From contig WOAB01000056.1 in the NCBI GenBank assembly GCA_027886185.1, forward strand, positions 7,626,001 to 7,690,000: a stretch of DNA of 64,000 bases, written 5' to 3'. Of this stretch, positions 1 to 11,900 are shown piece after piece (within the stretch, counting starts at the first letter, position 1; each line of letters starts with the position of its first letter). The notes beneath the pieces were generated by a model, which made no database searches, was not told the origin of the DNA, and saw only the letters and a list, made by a program, of their open reading frames with translations. This DNA is from Rheum nobile. Lineage: Eukaryota; Streptophyta; Magnoliopsida; Caryophyllales; Polygonaceae. A program made the translations under genes and the position numbers.

Positions 1-838
1 GACAAACAAGAGGATAATATTTGGGCACAATGGGCTAGGAGTTCTCTCCTTAATGGTAGTAATATCTGGGAAGCACAAGCTGATGATAATGACAGTTGGA
101 CTTGGAGAAGTCTTGTCAGGATCAGAGATAAATTGAATGATACCCGTAATCATCTTGACTCTGCTCAATGGCTGCGAATCTGGGGTGTCCCTCTGAAGAA
201 AGATTTTTAGTAATGCCATCTACCACGAATGGAGATCGCGCAGACCTATAATACCCTGGGCTTATATCATCTGGCGGACAACTAATATTCCTAGGTGTGC
301 TTTCATTACTTGGCTTGCCCGACGTGGTCGGGCCCCTATAAAGGACAGGATTGCAAGATTCGCCCCCCAAGTTGACCCGTTGTGCAGCCTTTGTGGGAAT
401 GTGGTGGAATAAACCCATCACATTTGGTTCCGATGTAATTTTTCGAGGTCAGTTATCCGCGAAGTTATGAGGAAGGTGGGTGTATGCTACTTTGTACAAG
501 ACCTTGAAGATTGGCTCCAGTGGTTTGCTTCTAGCAGCCGCAAGACTTCCATCATTTTCAAAATTCGACTGGGGTTCTTTACGACAATGGTGTATGAAAT
601 ATGGAGAGCTAGGAACATGAAATGCTTTAACAATGAGCTCATTCCAATTGACGAGTGCATTAGAAGAAGCATTGACATGGACAAAACCCGCATCCTTGGA
701 CGACTCAAGTTCCGTTCCAAAAAGGACAACACCTGGCGTGTCATGATCACTATGGCCTGAGGGTCATCAATTGGCCACCAGATTGCGATACATTCGACCT
801 GTTGCTATCGAATATATTTTAACACTTCCAAAAAAAAG
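1..838 (+). pseudogene. 3' end of an L1-type LINE (RT zinc-binding region), fragment
   Basis: The plus strand reads, with a frameshift near 210 and a stop near 408, as the C-terminal zinc-binding region that follows the reverse transcriptase in plant LINEs. Recognisable pieces are a WTWRSLVRIRD stretch near 100-130, CAFITWLARRGRAPIKDRI near 297-345, a CSLCG motif near 383 and an HHIW-like segment after 415; an open stretch covers 467-760. An A-rich tail sits at about 828-836, which I take as the 3' end. The 5' part lies outside the window. It appears inserted into the LINE reverse-transcriptase fragment that resumes after 839. No function is expected. Confidence 0.75.
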
Positions 839-992
839 AGTGTATAGATCATCTTGCAGACTTCCACCCAATCTCGTGTCGTAATATTTAGTATAAGGTC
901 ATTGTGAAAATTATTGCTAATAGGTTAAGTCGCGAAGTGTATCATTGATCCAAAACAAGGGTTTTATCTTCCCTTAAGAGGTGTTTGGATCA

Positions 993-1834
993 TTGATCCA
1001 AAACAAGCTGACAAGCTCTCCCTTTTGGACTGTGGCTTAGAGGGACACTGATTGTTGGAGCTGGAAGGGGCCGCTCAGAATCAGGGACAAACTTCTTTCG
1101 AAAGGGGCCCCAACGCAGATTCTGGAAATGATCTCCAAGGGAGGTAAATTTTCAACTTCTGATACATACGACATCCTGCGCACTAGAGGACACATTTTCA
1201 CTTGGGGCAACATGATTTGGGGTGGACTGAACACTCCCAAATGTGCATTCATTACCTGGCTTGCCATTTATGAAAGACTCCCTATGAGAGACAGATTACA
1301 TGGGTGGTTTCAGATTGATGATTTGAGTTGCGCACTCTACAATAGCGGGCAAGAATCTGGGGGCCATCTTTGGGGACCCTGCAATTTCTCGAAAGCTGTG
1401 TTTCGCAAATTGATTTGTTGGCTGGACATTAGGCCTCATGGCCTCAATCTTCTCCAATGGTTCCAGAGACTTGTTGAGAGGCCTCGTAAAAAGAATATGA
1501 TCCACAAGGTTCAGGTTCTCTCCTTTACCACTTTTGTTTACTTCGTCTGGACAACTCGAAACGAAGCCATCTTTAGAGACTTGCCAGGGGATATTGAGGT
1601 GTGCTTCATGCGTATTGTCAACCATGTGAAGGGCTGCATTTTGGCTCGATATCACAAAAGGGAAATCCATTTTAGGACATGGCTTAGAAATAGAGGCATT
1701 CTTGTATAGCTTCACTGTCGCCCATTTTGTTCCTGGGCTCTTTTCTGCCTTCTAGTCTTTTGTATGTAGCCAAGGGGCTAAACTTTTGTAAATTCCTTGT
1801 TCTTGCTTTATTTATTTACCAAAATTCCAAAAAA
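993..1834 (+). mobile_element. 5'-truncated LINE copy nested in the RT fragment
   Basis: The segment is flanked by a 17-bp direct repeat (AAGAGGTGTTTGGATCA at 976-992 and 1835-1851), a LINE-type target-site duplication. The second copy follows an A-rich tail (1827-1836). The insert encodes only the RT C-terminal zinc-binding region: an open frame at 1128-1709 with CAFITWLAIYERLPMRDRL and a CALYN segment where CALC is usual. It is related to the fragment at 1-838. The copy is 5'-truncated, as is typical of target-primed reverse transcription. The first 15 bases repeat part of the host sequence just upstream (see findings). Confidence 0.8.
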
Positions 1835-2090
1835 AAGAGGTGTTTGGATCAATGTCCTGGTGGCTGAAGACATCTTCAAACACTATGGCCGAGACACCGC
1901 TTCTCCCAGTGTCGTTATTAAGATGGATCTTCGTAAGGCATATGATATGCTTGACTGGCATTTTATCAACGAAGTTCTCCATGGACTAAGATTCCCTAGG
2001 TATTTAGTTGATATCATCCCAAAATGCATCACTTCGCCCTATTTCTCTATCAATGTCAATCGATCTCTAGTGGGTTTTTTCAAAGGAGAG

Positions 2091-2282
2091 TGTTAGAATA
2101 CATACCCATCTCACATCTAAAGTTGGGACATAACTTGCCTAGTATATAAGCTTAATGGGCTACTCCTCTTATCGCCAATTGGTTTTAGGATGGAACCCCA
2201 CTAGGCTTATGTACTGGGTTTATCTGCGCCTATGCGCTCGTGTCCGCACGACCCCCGGTCATTGGGCCCACGGACTTTCACA
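2091..2282. mobile_element. 192-bp solo LTR in the LINE RT
   Basis: The sequence starts TGTTAG and ends TTCACA, and lies between GAGAG (2086-2090) and TAGAG (2283-2287), a 4-of-5 match to a 5-bp target duplication. Removing the insert with one duplication rejoins the LINE reading frame in phase. The length, termini and lack of coding capacity suggest a solo LTR of a small (SMART/TRIM-like) element. A diverged copy of the same 192-bp length lies at 3213-3404. Confidence 0.7.
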
Positions 2283-2567
2283 TAGAGCGACACCTCAGGC
2301 AAAGTGATCCTCTATCACCATATTTGTTTGCTTTTGCCATGGAATTTCTCAATAGAAAGCTCGAGTATATGGCTTTGTCGTCCTCGTTCAGATTCCACCC
2401 TCAATGCAAAAAACCTAGGCTTGTTCACCTTTCTCTTGCGGATGACATCTTCTTCTCTAGAGGAGAAGCGCAATATGTTTCTCTGCTGCAAACAACAATT
2501 TCACAGCATCTGGGCTCCAAAGCAAAAGAAATGAAGGGGAAAGTCTAGCTAGGTTACTCTGATACCA

Positions 2568-2748
2568 TATTAGACTTGGGTGAATTCTCTTTAGGATAGC
2601 ATTCTCATTAATAGAATATTTATAGGGTTACAAAGCTTGGGCTCCAAGTTGGCCTGCCTAGCACACTTCACTTGGGGCTTACGCAACACACTTCACTTAT
2701 TACACTATTACAATCTTACCTAATACTACTCTAATACATCTACTAACA
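2568..2748 (-). mobile_element. Inverted Copia-type LTR with adjoining primer site
   Basis: On the minus strand this reads TGTTAGTAGATG...CTAATA, followed immediately by TGGTATCAGAG (2567 down to 2557), the plant Met-tRNA primer binding site. It therefore looks like the 5' LTR of an inverted Copia element. The internal part is lost after a few bases and the LINE fragment begins at 2548. No partner LTR is visible. Confidence 0.6.
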
Positions 2749-2866
2749 TTAGTTTTTGAATTTGGAAATAGCTCCTGTTTTATTGGTTTTACAACCTTCA
2801 TTTATTTACAGCGAAATTTTATTTTATTTTCTTGTACTAATTGAGCAATTGAAACTTTACCCCCAG

Positions 2867-5800
2867 GATGGACAATTTCTCTGCCCGATGGATCAAAAGA
2901 AAATTATGATGAATGCATAATAGCCATTCCTTCTCATGGCGCCTTGAAAATATTAGGCGAACAAGCAACTAATGACGAAAGAAGAATTCTTGGCGCTTTT
3001 CACTGTGTATGCAGGTATCTTGTCTAGCTCAAAACTTGCATTTCAATTATGATTTGATTGTCTTTTATAACTACAAACTTAAATATGACACTCTTAAAAT
3101 TTATTGAATTCTGTTTCGGTAATGGTAAATACATCTCCAAGTTCCAAACGGCCAAACAAAATTTAATAGCATGCATATTCACAAGTAGTTCAGAAGCAGT
3201 AACCTTAAAGTATGTTGTTAAATGTACAAGTTTATCCCACATGAGATGTGAGTAGACATCAATACTGGTATATAAGGTTGGTGTGATACTCTTCTTATTG
3301 TCAATTGATTTAGAATGAAACCTATCAGACTTATGTATTCGGTTTATCTACGTATATGTGCTCGTACGTGCACCCCTAATCTATCGGACCACCGAACTTT
3401 CACATATGTCAAAAGCTATGAATCAATCCTAAAGCTATTTCTAAGTTGGGCGAAGTATCAATTTTTTTAGATTGAAACAGTTGAAAACCGGCCATTGCAT
3501 GACATATTAAGAATGAATTGGTAACTCAGTACATGAAAAAATATCTTATTGATCAAGTAGAATTCTTGCCATTTGACATGCATCAATGTGCCATGATGCA
3601 CTATTGTTACTATTTTATAATATTATTTCACTATAGTTTGTTTTGTTATATTAATTCACTAGTTATTGGAGGCCGGGTGCAACTAAATTCCAATCTTTTG
3701 TGGACAGTGATATTTTCCTTCATCAAGACAAAAGCTTAATGCCCCATAATCAAGAAGCATGGAGTGCAACGAATTTTCTTGCAAGTTCAGACAGTCATGT
3801 ATCCTTCACTACTTATTGGCTTAACTTGATGCAGGTAGATCGATTAGAATACATTGTGAGTTTTGTTGATGCCTATTATAACTGTTTTTATAAATAATAA
3901 TAATTATTATTATTATATAGGGAGGATATCGAGTTCTTGCAATTAATAGTGATGAGTAATTAAATACTCTGATGGTTAAGGAAAACAAACACCCTAGGTA
4001 GACTTCAATTAATTGGTGGCATTTTCGTAATTTTTATAAGTTTGTGGACAAATTTATTCACTTTACATCGGGTCCGATAACCGGACCGGACTGAAAATGC
4101 CCGACCAGATTGAGTGTATTTCGGTCCGGTCCACGGCCCATCATTTTTAGGATTCCGATTCCCAGTGATCCGGTTTAAACCCAGCCGGTTTCTTGTTCGG
4201 ATCGGATAGACCGTTTTATTTATATTTTATGTACTAATTTCCTGTAATACTATTAAAAAATATTTTCTATTATGAAAATAAACTAGTAACAAAATATATT
4301 GTCCAATATTACAAACAATAGTTATAAAAATAGAAAAATATTTGTTATTTTAATTGATATAAAAATAAAATAAAAAGTACGTTTATCGGTTCATTCCGGT
4401 CTCCGGTCCAAGAATCGTAAAGACCGGAAAAAACGGTACGGTCCAATCTAGACCGGATAAACACCTATACATAATAGCTAGACGTGATGATACGTTTCCA
4501 CATAGATCTTTATGTAAAAAATATGAGTAGTTCAAAAGAATGAATTGTATATCTATGTGCATGCCTGTATACTATAGACATGTATCAAATCCAAATTTAT
4601 TTATTTTATCTGAATCATTCATTTCTTACATTTTATATTGTTTTTCATATCATTTACCGTAAGAATGCTAATCTTGTAAAGCATATTGATCACGTATGTG
4701 TATTTATATATAAATATATAGGATATAAATGGTGATAAAACGTTTTAATATTCAATAAAAACGTCTTCCTTGCTAAAATTTATCATTTTTTGTCCATTGT
4801 GATAACTATCTAGAATTAAGGTATCCTTTGATATAAAGTAGGTTTTACGAATGATCAATTACATTTTTTTTAAAAAAACTTTAATGTGTGATATTCGTAT
4901 GATTTTATCTCTCGCGTGAACAGAACATTGGCAAGGAAGATCAGCCATATTTTGTGACTCTTAATCCACCTAATGCTCCCAAACATGTATTGCTGAAATG
5001 GTCAACTACACGTCCTACCCCCACTGTTGCAGCATCAAAATCAAAAGCTTCACTTGAGATGCATAACATTCAAGGCAAAAGAGGAATCTGGTTTTGTGGG
5101 ACATATCAAGGTAATTTTTTTCAGAGCAAAAGAGATATTTCAATAACTCAGCCATGATGTAAGTAATATGTCACACACTGATTAAGCTATCATAGTGAGG
5201 CTTGCCGGCCTTCATTATCTGCACTACTACACTCATACACCTATTTTTCCATTTGGATTCACTTCAACAACAAGAGCATCTTTCAACGCCATTGTTTGTT
5301 TATTTTGTCCCTAGTAATTAAATCATTGCTTAATATTTTAGGTAATGGCTTTCATGAGGAGGGACTGAAGGTAGAAGTTGAACTAGTACTTGTCTTGATG
5401 ATTTTAGGACATCTTTGGATCCCAGGCCATATAAGGCATCAAAATACATCATATGATTTAATGTAAGATAATGTATTTTAATGCCTTATGACATGTGATC
5501 CAAACGCACCCTTACTCTATCAAATTGAAGCTAGTTGTTGCAAAGTACTCAAAATTGATTCTTTTAGGCTGGGATGATCATTGCAAATGGTCTACTTGGA
5601 AGAAATTACCATGCTCTGACAAACCCAAAGCAAATGGTACTTTCCTGGATCGAGACTGCAGCACGTATTCTGTTCACTAGGTTCCTAGGACGATTTATCT
5701 CTGCAGGCAGTCTTATGTAAGTTCGGTTTCTTTAGCCTTATTCTTTGCAAAATGTTATAGAGAAAAAAAATGATGAAATTCTTCGTTTGAGACTTGGTCA

Positions 5801-5912
5801 TTTCTTTGTAGAAGTAACTAGATATTTTCCTAGTTAGTAGCCTCTTGCTTAGTTATGCCTAGATAGATAAACAATGTTTGTCAATAACTTGTAACATATC
5901 TTATTTTTCCCA

Positions 5913-5963
<51 letters not shown>

Positions 5964-8900
5964 TTAAATTAGACATAAATTAACAATGTGTACATATATA
6001 TCATTTGATTTCATCTTTTAGCACTCTTCCCTCATACAAATAAACTCAATACTCATACACACACTGACACACACATATATATATATTAATAGATTTAGGT
6101 TCTGGTAAAACGATGAGTTACGGTAAAACGAAAGTATAAATTATATATGTTGATTTCAAAGATGATGAAAGGCCCTGATTTGATGGCAGTGGGGTGCACA
6201 TTAAAAAAATATCTGACACTTACTTGATTTGAGTTCAAAACCGAAATTTTAGGGATATTATTGATTTTATTTTATTTCTTCAGAAATGGGGATATTCTTT
6301 CCAAAACCGCTCATATTTTTCCTCCCATATCTAACCCTCTTCTTCGTCCCTCTTTTGCACGCAGCCGGAATCAAGAGCACTGACGTCATCCTTGAAATCG
6401 GTCCCGGTAGCCTCACTGTGAAGCTTCTGGAAGCCGGAAAATCTATGATTGCCGTTGAAGTTGATCCTGGTATGGCTCTCGAGCTCCGCCCAGCCGGCCG
6501 CTGTATTCCGCCCGCGAGGCGGTCGCCTTCCTACGCTGCCACCACGGCGAGATGTTCAAGGCGGGGAAGCTCGACGGAGTCTTTCCCCATCGCCGGAGAT
6601 TCTCGGGGAAGTGCCTCGAGAAGGTGTTGAAGACGGCGTTTAGGAGACGGAGTGACGGGAAGGTTTTGACCTTGAAGGACACGTGTAAGCTGTTGACGGC
6701 AAGACCTCCACCAAGAGCAACACCGTCCGTCGGAACAACGACTGCTGCACCGCCGCAATCGTCGACATCGCCCTCAACGGCGTCTCCGAAACCGTCGACC
6801 AGCTCTTGGGCAACGCATTTTGCTGGAATCGTGCTGATTACGTTCGTATTCAGGTAATTAATAAAAGCCAATTTATTCAGTTATTCAAAATAATCGTAAA
6901 TTGGGAAGTTTATCTTACAATGTCTTTTGGGGTTTATTATAGGCTTACGGAACGGAAGGAGCAACGGAAGATGAGGTGATGAAGGAGAAAGGGGTCGAGC
7001 TCCAGCGCAGGTTTCAAGTACTCCTTTCAGTAACCACCTCAAGGTATTTTCATTCTTTGACTGGCGGATATTTGATGCTCTCCTTTTTGGTTAAGGGTAC
7101 GTTCGGCAGTATAAAATTTCAACCAATTGAAATCAAAATTTGCCTATAAAAATTTCAACTAGTTGAAGCAATTGCTTCATCTACCCTCCCCCACAGGAAG
7201 CAATTGCTTCCACTTCAACCGGTTGAACTTCAATTTTTTTTTCAGCCGAACGAAGCCTAAATCTATTGAGATTAGCATATATTATTATTGATGTTGAAAG
7301 TTACCTCTTTCCTGGAGAATTTATAAAATTTGTTCTATTTGATTAATAGCATACTCATAGTCAGTTGTTGTCAATTTGTATGACTCTAAATTTGTGCTAC
7401 TTCTTGAATTGCTACTGAAATTATTTATTCTTCATCTTGTTAAAGGATTCCAATTTCAATATGTCCGACTGTGAAAGCGCCCTCACCATCCATATTTCTT
7501 CCCGTTTCGATTGAGTATGATATTCATTTAATTGAGTGCGATATTCATGCAATATTCATGTAACTAAGTGTGATATTCATGTAATTACTTGAATATCATC
7601 ACATATGAAATGAATATCGCTATATAGTATTCAAATTGCTTTGCTTGTTGATGGTGTTGTTTGTACTATTTACAATTGATATTCAAATTGTATGATGTGA
7701 TATTCACTATAATGGTATTCATATTCATGAGGTTTCATGCGTTGAATAGTCGATATTCAAAATTTATGATGTGATATTCAATATAATGTTGTTGATATTC
7801 ATTATAATAATGTTGATATTCAGGTTGATCACGTGACTGTGCGACCCAAAATCGACGCGACAATGTCATTGTTAAACCTTACCGCCATGAATCAAAGCTT
7901 CGAAGATATTGGGTGGTGATATTCGTGTAGTTAGGTGATGATATTCATGTACTTGGGTGACTATATTAATGTAATTGGGTGGTGGGCGATATTCACAAAA
8001 TGGGTAGTGATATTCACAAATTGAGTGGTGATATTCGTGTAAGTGAATTTGATATTCATGTGATTAATTGAGATATTCATGTAACTTAGTGTGATGTTCA
8101 TATTATCAAGTGGTGAAATTCATGATTCAAGTAATGATATTCACATTTTTAAGATATTAAATATTCACTTATTAAATAGAATTCGATATTCAAACAAACA
8201 TGAACGATATTCATTAACAATTGATCGATATTCGTGAACACATTAACGATATTCACAAACGCTGGAAAATCATTAAACGAATAGAACGAATTTAAATCTA
8301 AATGAATTTAAAATAATCTTCCCATTTAAATTTTAAATATTTGAAGAATCTCATTCTCTCTCCAATTACAAAACAACTTCCTATTTTGTAGGAAGTTAAT
8401 TTCGGTAATTCAATAAAGAAAGCAGGTTATTCAAATACGGTACAATACACCCCTATGTGGCTTATTTTGCTCCATCAAATCCAGCTCTCCAATCTCTTCA
8501 ATCCAACGCTCCTTATTTATACTTTTGTTTTACCACAATTCCCGTTTTACCGGAGCGCGCCCCTATATTAATATATATATATATTCACTACTATTTTGCC
8601 CCTCTACATCTTGATCCTTCTATATATAACATTACACATTTGAAATGTGTTGCTTAACCATCAATATATGGGATTGATCAAACTTGGTAATGAGCGTATT
8701 TGTTCTGGCTACAACAGTATATTAGAAGACGGGGGTAAAGTTGTAAGTTTTCAAGGTACGAGTAAGAAGTGTGCACTGAATGTAAAAATACGAGTTCATA
8801 ACCCCCAATTCTACTGGAAGGTACTCCTTCACTTTTGATCAATTTGACATCTCAGATGATTTTTTGAATTCTGAATATATATGACATATATACATAAAAA

Positions 8901-11900
8901 ATAAGGAAAATTATATGAGCATGATGTTGATTGACTCTATTAACACATATAACCTGTTTTTTCATCATTAGTTTAAGCCTTCCTTTTACCTCAGATTTTG
9001 TATCTTTATTAGGCAGTAGTATCTTTAGCATTAGCCTAATTCATGGGCTGATTTACCTTATGACCGTTGGTATGTATGGTATATATATTGTACTCTCTGC
9101 TGATGTATAATCAATTTTAATTAATAATACAGAAAATCAATTCTTTGATTCTCCAATTACATGTTCTATATGGTATCAGCTTCTTAGGTTTTTTTTCCAT
9201 CGATCCTCTCAAACTGCCTCCATGACGACTGGTAACAACACCGAACCATGGAAAGACTCCAATCATCCTCTCTTCCTCCACCACTCCGACCAGCCAGGCG
9301 CCGTCTTGGTTTTGCAGCCCTTGGTGGAAGACAATTACACCATTTGGATTGAATCAATGATGATGGCTCTCACCATTAAAAACAAAGCCGGTTTTGTTAT
9401 CGGCTCGCTGCTCAAACCGACCAACAAACCGACAGAGGAGTTGCAATGGCAGCGGTGTGATGTACTCGTCAAAACGTGGCTGCTCGGATCCATGTCCAAA
9501 GACATTGCAAAGAGCGTCATCCATTGCAAAAACGCTAGAGACATTTGGCTTGAAATTCATGAGCGCTTCTCTCAAAGTAACATTGTTTCCCTTTTCAATG
9601 TCGAGAATCGGATCCAAGAATGTGTGCAAGGCCCGGACTCGGTCAGTACCTACTTCACCAAGCTTAAAGCTTTATGGGATGAGAAGGACAAACTTACAAC
9701 AATCCGGCCTTGTACCTGTGATGCTGCTCAAGACTTTCATGTTTTTATCAACAACCAAAAATCAATGAAGTTTCTCATGGGACTAGGCTCCGAGTATGAT
9801 CAAGTTCAGGGTCGCATCATCGGTACCGAACCCCTCCCTGAACCCAACAAAGTATACTCGATGGTCCTCCGTCATGAGCAACAAGCCAAGATCTCCAGCA
9901 GCCCAGCGCCACCGGATGCCTCTGCTTTCTCGGTAAAGCGGAACCGTTCTCCTTCCACTGGTGGTGATACAAAATATTGCTCGAAGTGTAACCTGACAAA
10001 TCACAATACTCAACAATGTCGTGCCCATCTGCAGTGTACATTCTGCAATTTCAAAGGTCATACAGTGGAATATTGCAGGAAAAAGAAGCGCACTTTGGAG
10101 CAGAAACCATCGACCTCCAGTGTACACAACACTGCGCATCACTCACTTTCTACTGCCATGGCGCCCCCCATGCCGCCTGCTGACTATAACCAAGTCATGG
10201 ACCTCCTCCGGCGTATGCGTTTGAACGAACTCACACCACAGCAGCCCTCCGGAGACCATGATTCTACATCCCACGCTTCTGCAAATCAAGTTGGTAATGC
10301 CTCTTCTTCTCAATTGTTCTCAGGTAACACTACCACTACATCTATTCATTCATTAAATTCATGGATTTTGGATAGTGGTGCAAGCGATTACATTACCTAT
10401 CACACTCGTTTTTTAGATTCATATAAATCAGCACATAACCGATATGTTCGACTACCCGATGGTAAATCTTATGTTGTTTCTCACATAGGGACTGTGCAGT
10501 TTGCTTCGAACTTGCACCTTGTGAATGTTTTATGTGTGCCTGCATTTTCAGTAAATTTAATATCTATTAGCAAAATAGTTTTTGATTGCTTTTATGCCAC
10601 TATCTTCCTTAAACGTATTGGAATTATTCAGGATCTTATAACGGGGAAGATGATTGGGACTGCTCATGAGCGTGATGGCCTTTACTTCCTCAACATTACA
10701 CCCTCGTCCACCACCTGCAACATTACCGTGTCGGACTCCGTTTGGCACCAACGTGTTGGTCATCCATCGCAACAAGTATCTTCTTCAATTCCTGTTTTTA
10801 GCAATAAAAATCCGCATGATAAACCTTGTTTAATTTGCCCTTTGGCAAAACAGACTCGTCACTCTTTTCCTATTTGTACTTCTATTAGTTCCTCTTGCTT
10901 TGAACTTGTTCACATGGATATTTGGGGAGGATATCATATACCTTGCTTGTCCGGTGCACGTTATTTTTTAACTATTATTGATGATTATTCTAAATTTACT
11001 TGGATTTATCTTATGAAAAGCAAGGCCGAGGCTCGGCCCCTTATTATTCAATTTGTTAATCTCATCGAAAATCAGTTTTCTAAAACCATTAAAATCATTC
11101 GCAGCGACAATGGACCCGAATTTAAGTGTTTTGAGTTTTACTCTTCAAAAGGGATTCTCCACCAAACTAGTTGCGTCAATACGCCACAACAAAACGGTGT
11201 TGCTGAACGTAAACATCGACACCTATTAAATGTGGCTCGTGCGCTACTTTTTCAATCTCATTTACCAAAATGTTTTTGGGGCGATGCAATCCTCACCGCC
11301 GCTTACTTGATCAACCGTATGCCAAGTCGGACTTTACAAAACAAAACGCCGTTTGAAAAACTCTTTGGCAAGCCCCCTCTCTACTCTCACTTACGCGTTT
11401 TTGGTTGTCGTTGTTTTGCTTCAACTCACCCATATCGCCCGCACAAGTTTGAACCACGGGCCATTGAATGCATTTTTATTGGTTACCCTCCCGGTACTAA
11501 AGGTTACAAACTATATCATTTTCACACAAAGAAAACTCTTATCTCTAGAGATGTTATTTTTCATGAAAATGAATTTCCTTACTATCCCTCCTCAACTTCC
11601 TCTTCTAACGATTTTCCTTTACCAAATTTACAATCCAATTCACTTTGTTTTGATGACCCGACTGGCGACCTGACCCCAATTCTGCACCCACCACCTACTA
11701 ATGGGCCCGATCCAGCCTCCATTTCTGAGCCCATTAACGAAGCCCAACCCACGCGTGATCCGTCCAACACAAAAACTGAAGCCCACGCCAACCCCTCCTC
11801 ACTTACTCCTTCAAACCCAACACCTATTGCTTTGCTACCTGAGGCCCTTCCACCACCTGTTGCCTTGCTACCTGAGGCCATTTCACCAACACATAATCAA

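Larger units (their letters stand above)
839..2548 (+). pseudogene. Host LINE reverse transcriptase fragment, split by two insertions
   Basis: Three pieces belong to one reverse transcriptase. Piece one (about 839-992) has the ISC-N-YKVI-KIIANRLS type motif upstream of the RT core. Piece two (1852-2090) has a DLRKAYD motif carrying an RT catalytic aspartate. Piece three (2283-2548) has LRQSDPLSPYLF, and its LADDI carries the active-site aspartate pair. The reading frame is continuous across the LTR insertion at 2091-2282, in phase on both sides. It stops at 2546 without the downstream domains. Frameshifts and stops are present in piece one. The element is dead, but its three-part structure records the order of insertions. 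Confidence 0.75.
6092..8563. mobile_element. Pack-MULE-like element carrying gene fragments
   Basis: The left end and the reverse complement of the right end align for about 115 bp at roughly 70% identity. Both contain two direct GGTAAAAC motifs followed by AAAGTATAAAT, then a GATTTGATGG block. The 10-bp word TATATTAATA occurs directly outside both ends (6082-6091 and 8564-8573), fitting the 9-11 bp duplication of Mutator-like elements, though the flank is A+T-rich. There is no transposase. The cargo is a DIM1 gene fragment, a patatin-like phospholipase fragment with an intron, a small MITE and a GATATTC array. It lies in intron 5 of the synthase gene. Confidence 0.7.

Noticed and set aside
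5915..5960. Promoter-like TATA region
   Set aside because: It is a simple (AT)n tract within an intron without any associated start.
6286..6630. Functional rRNA dimethyltransferase gene
   Set aside because: Only part of one domain is present, the SAM loop is shortened and a foreign fragment interrupts it.
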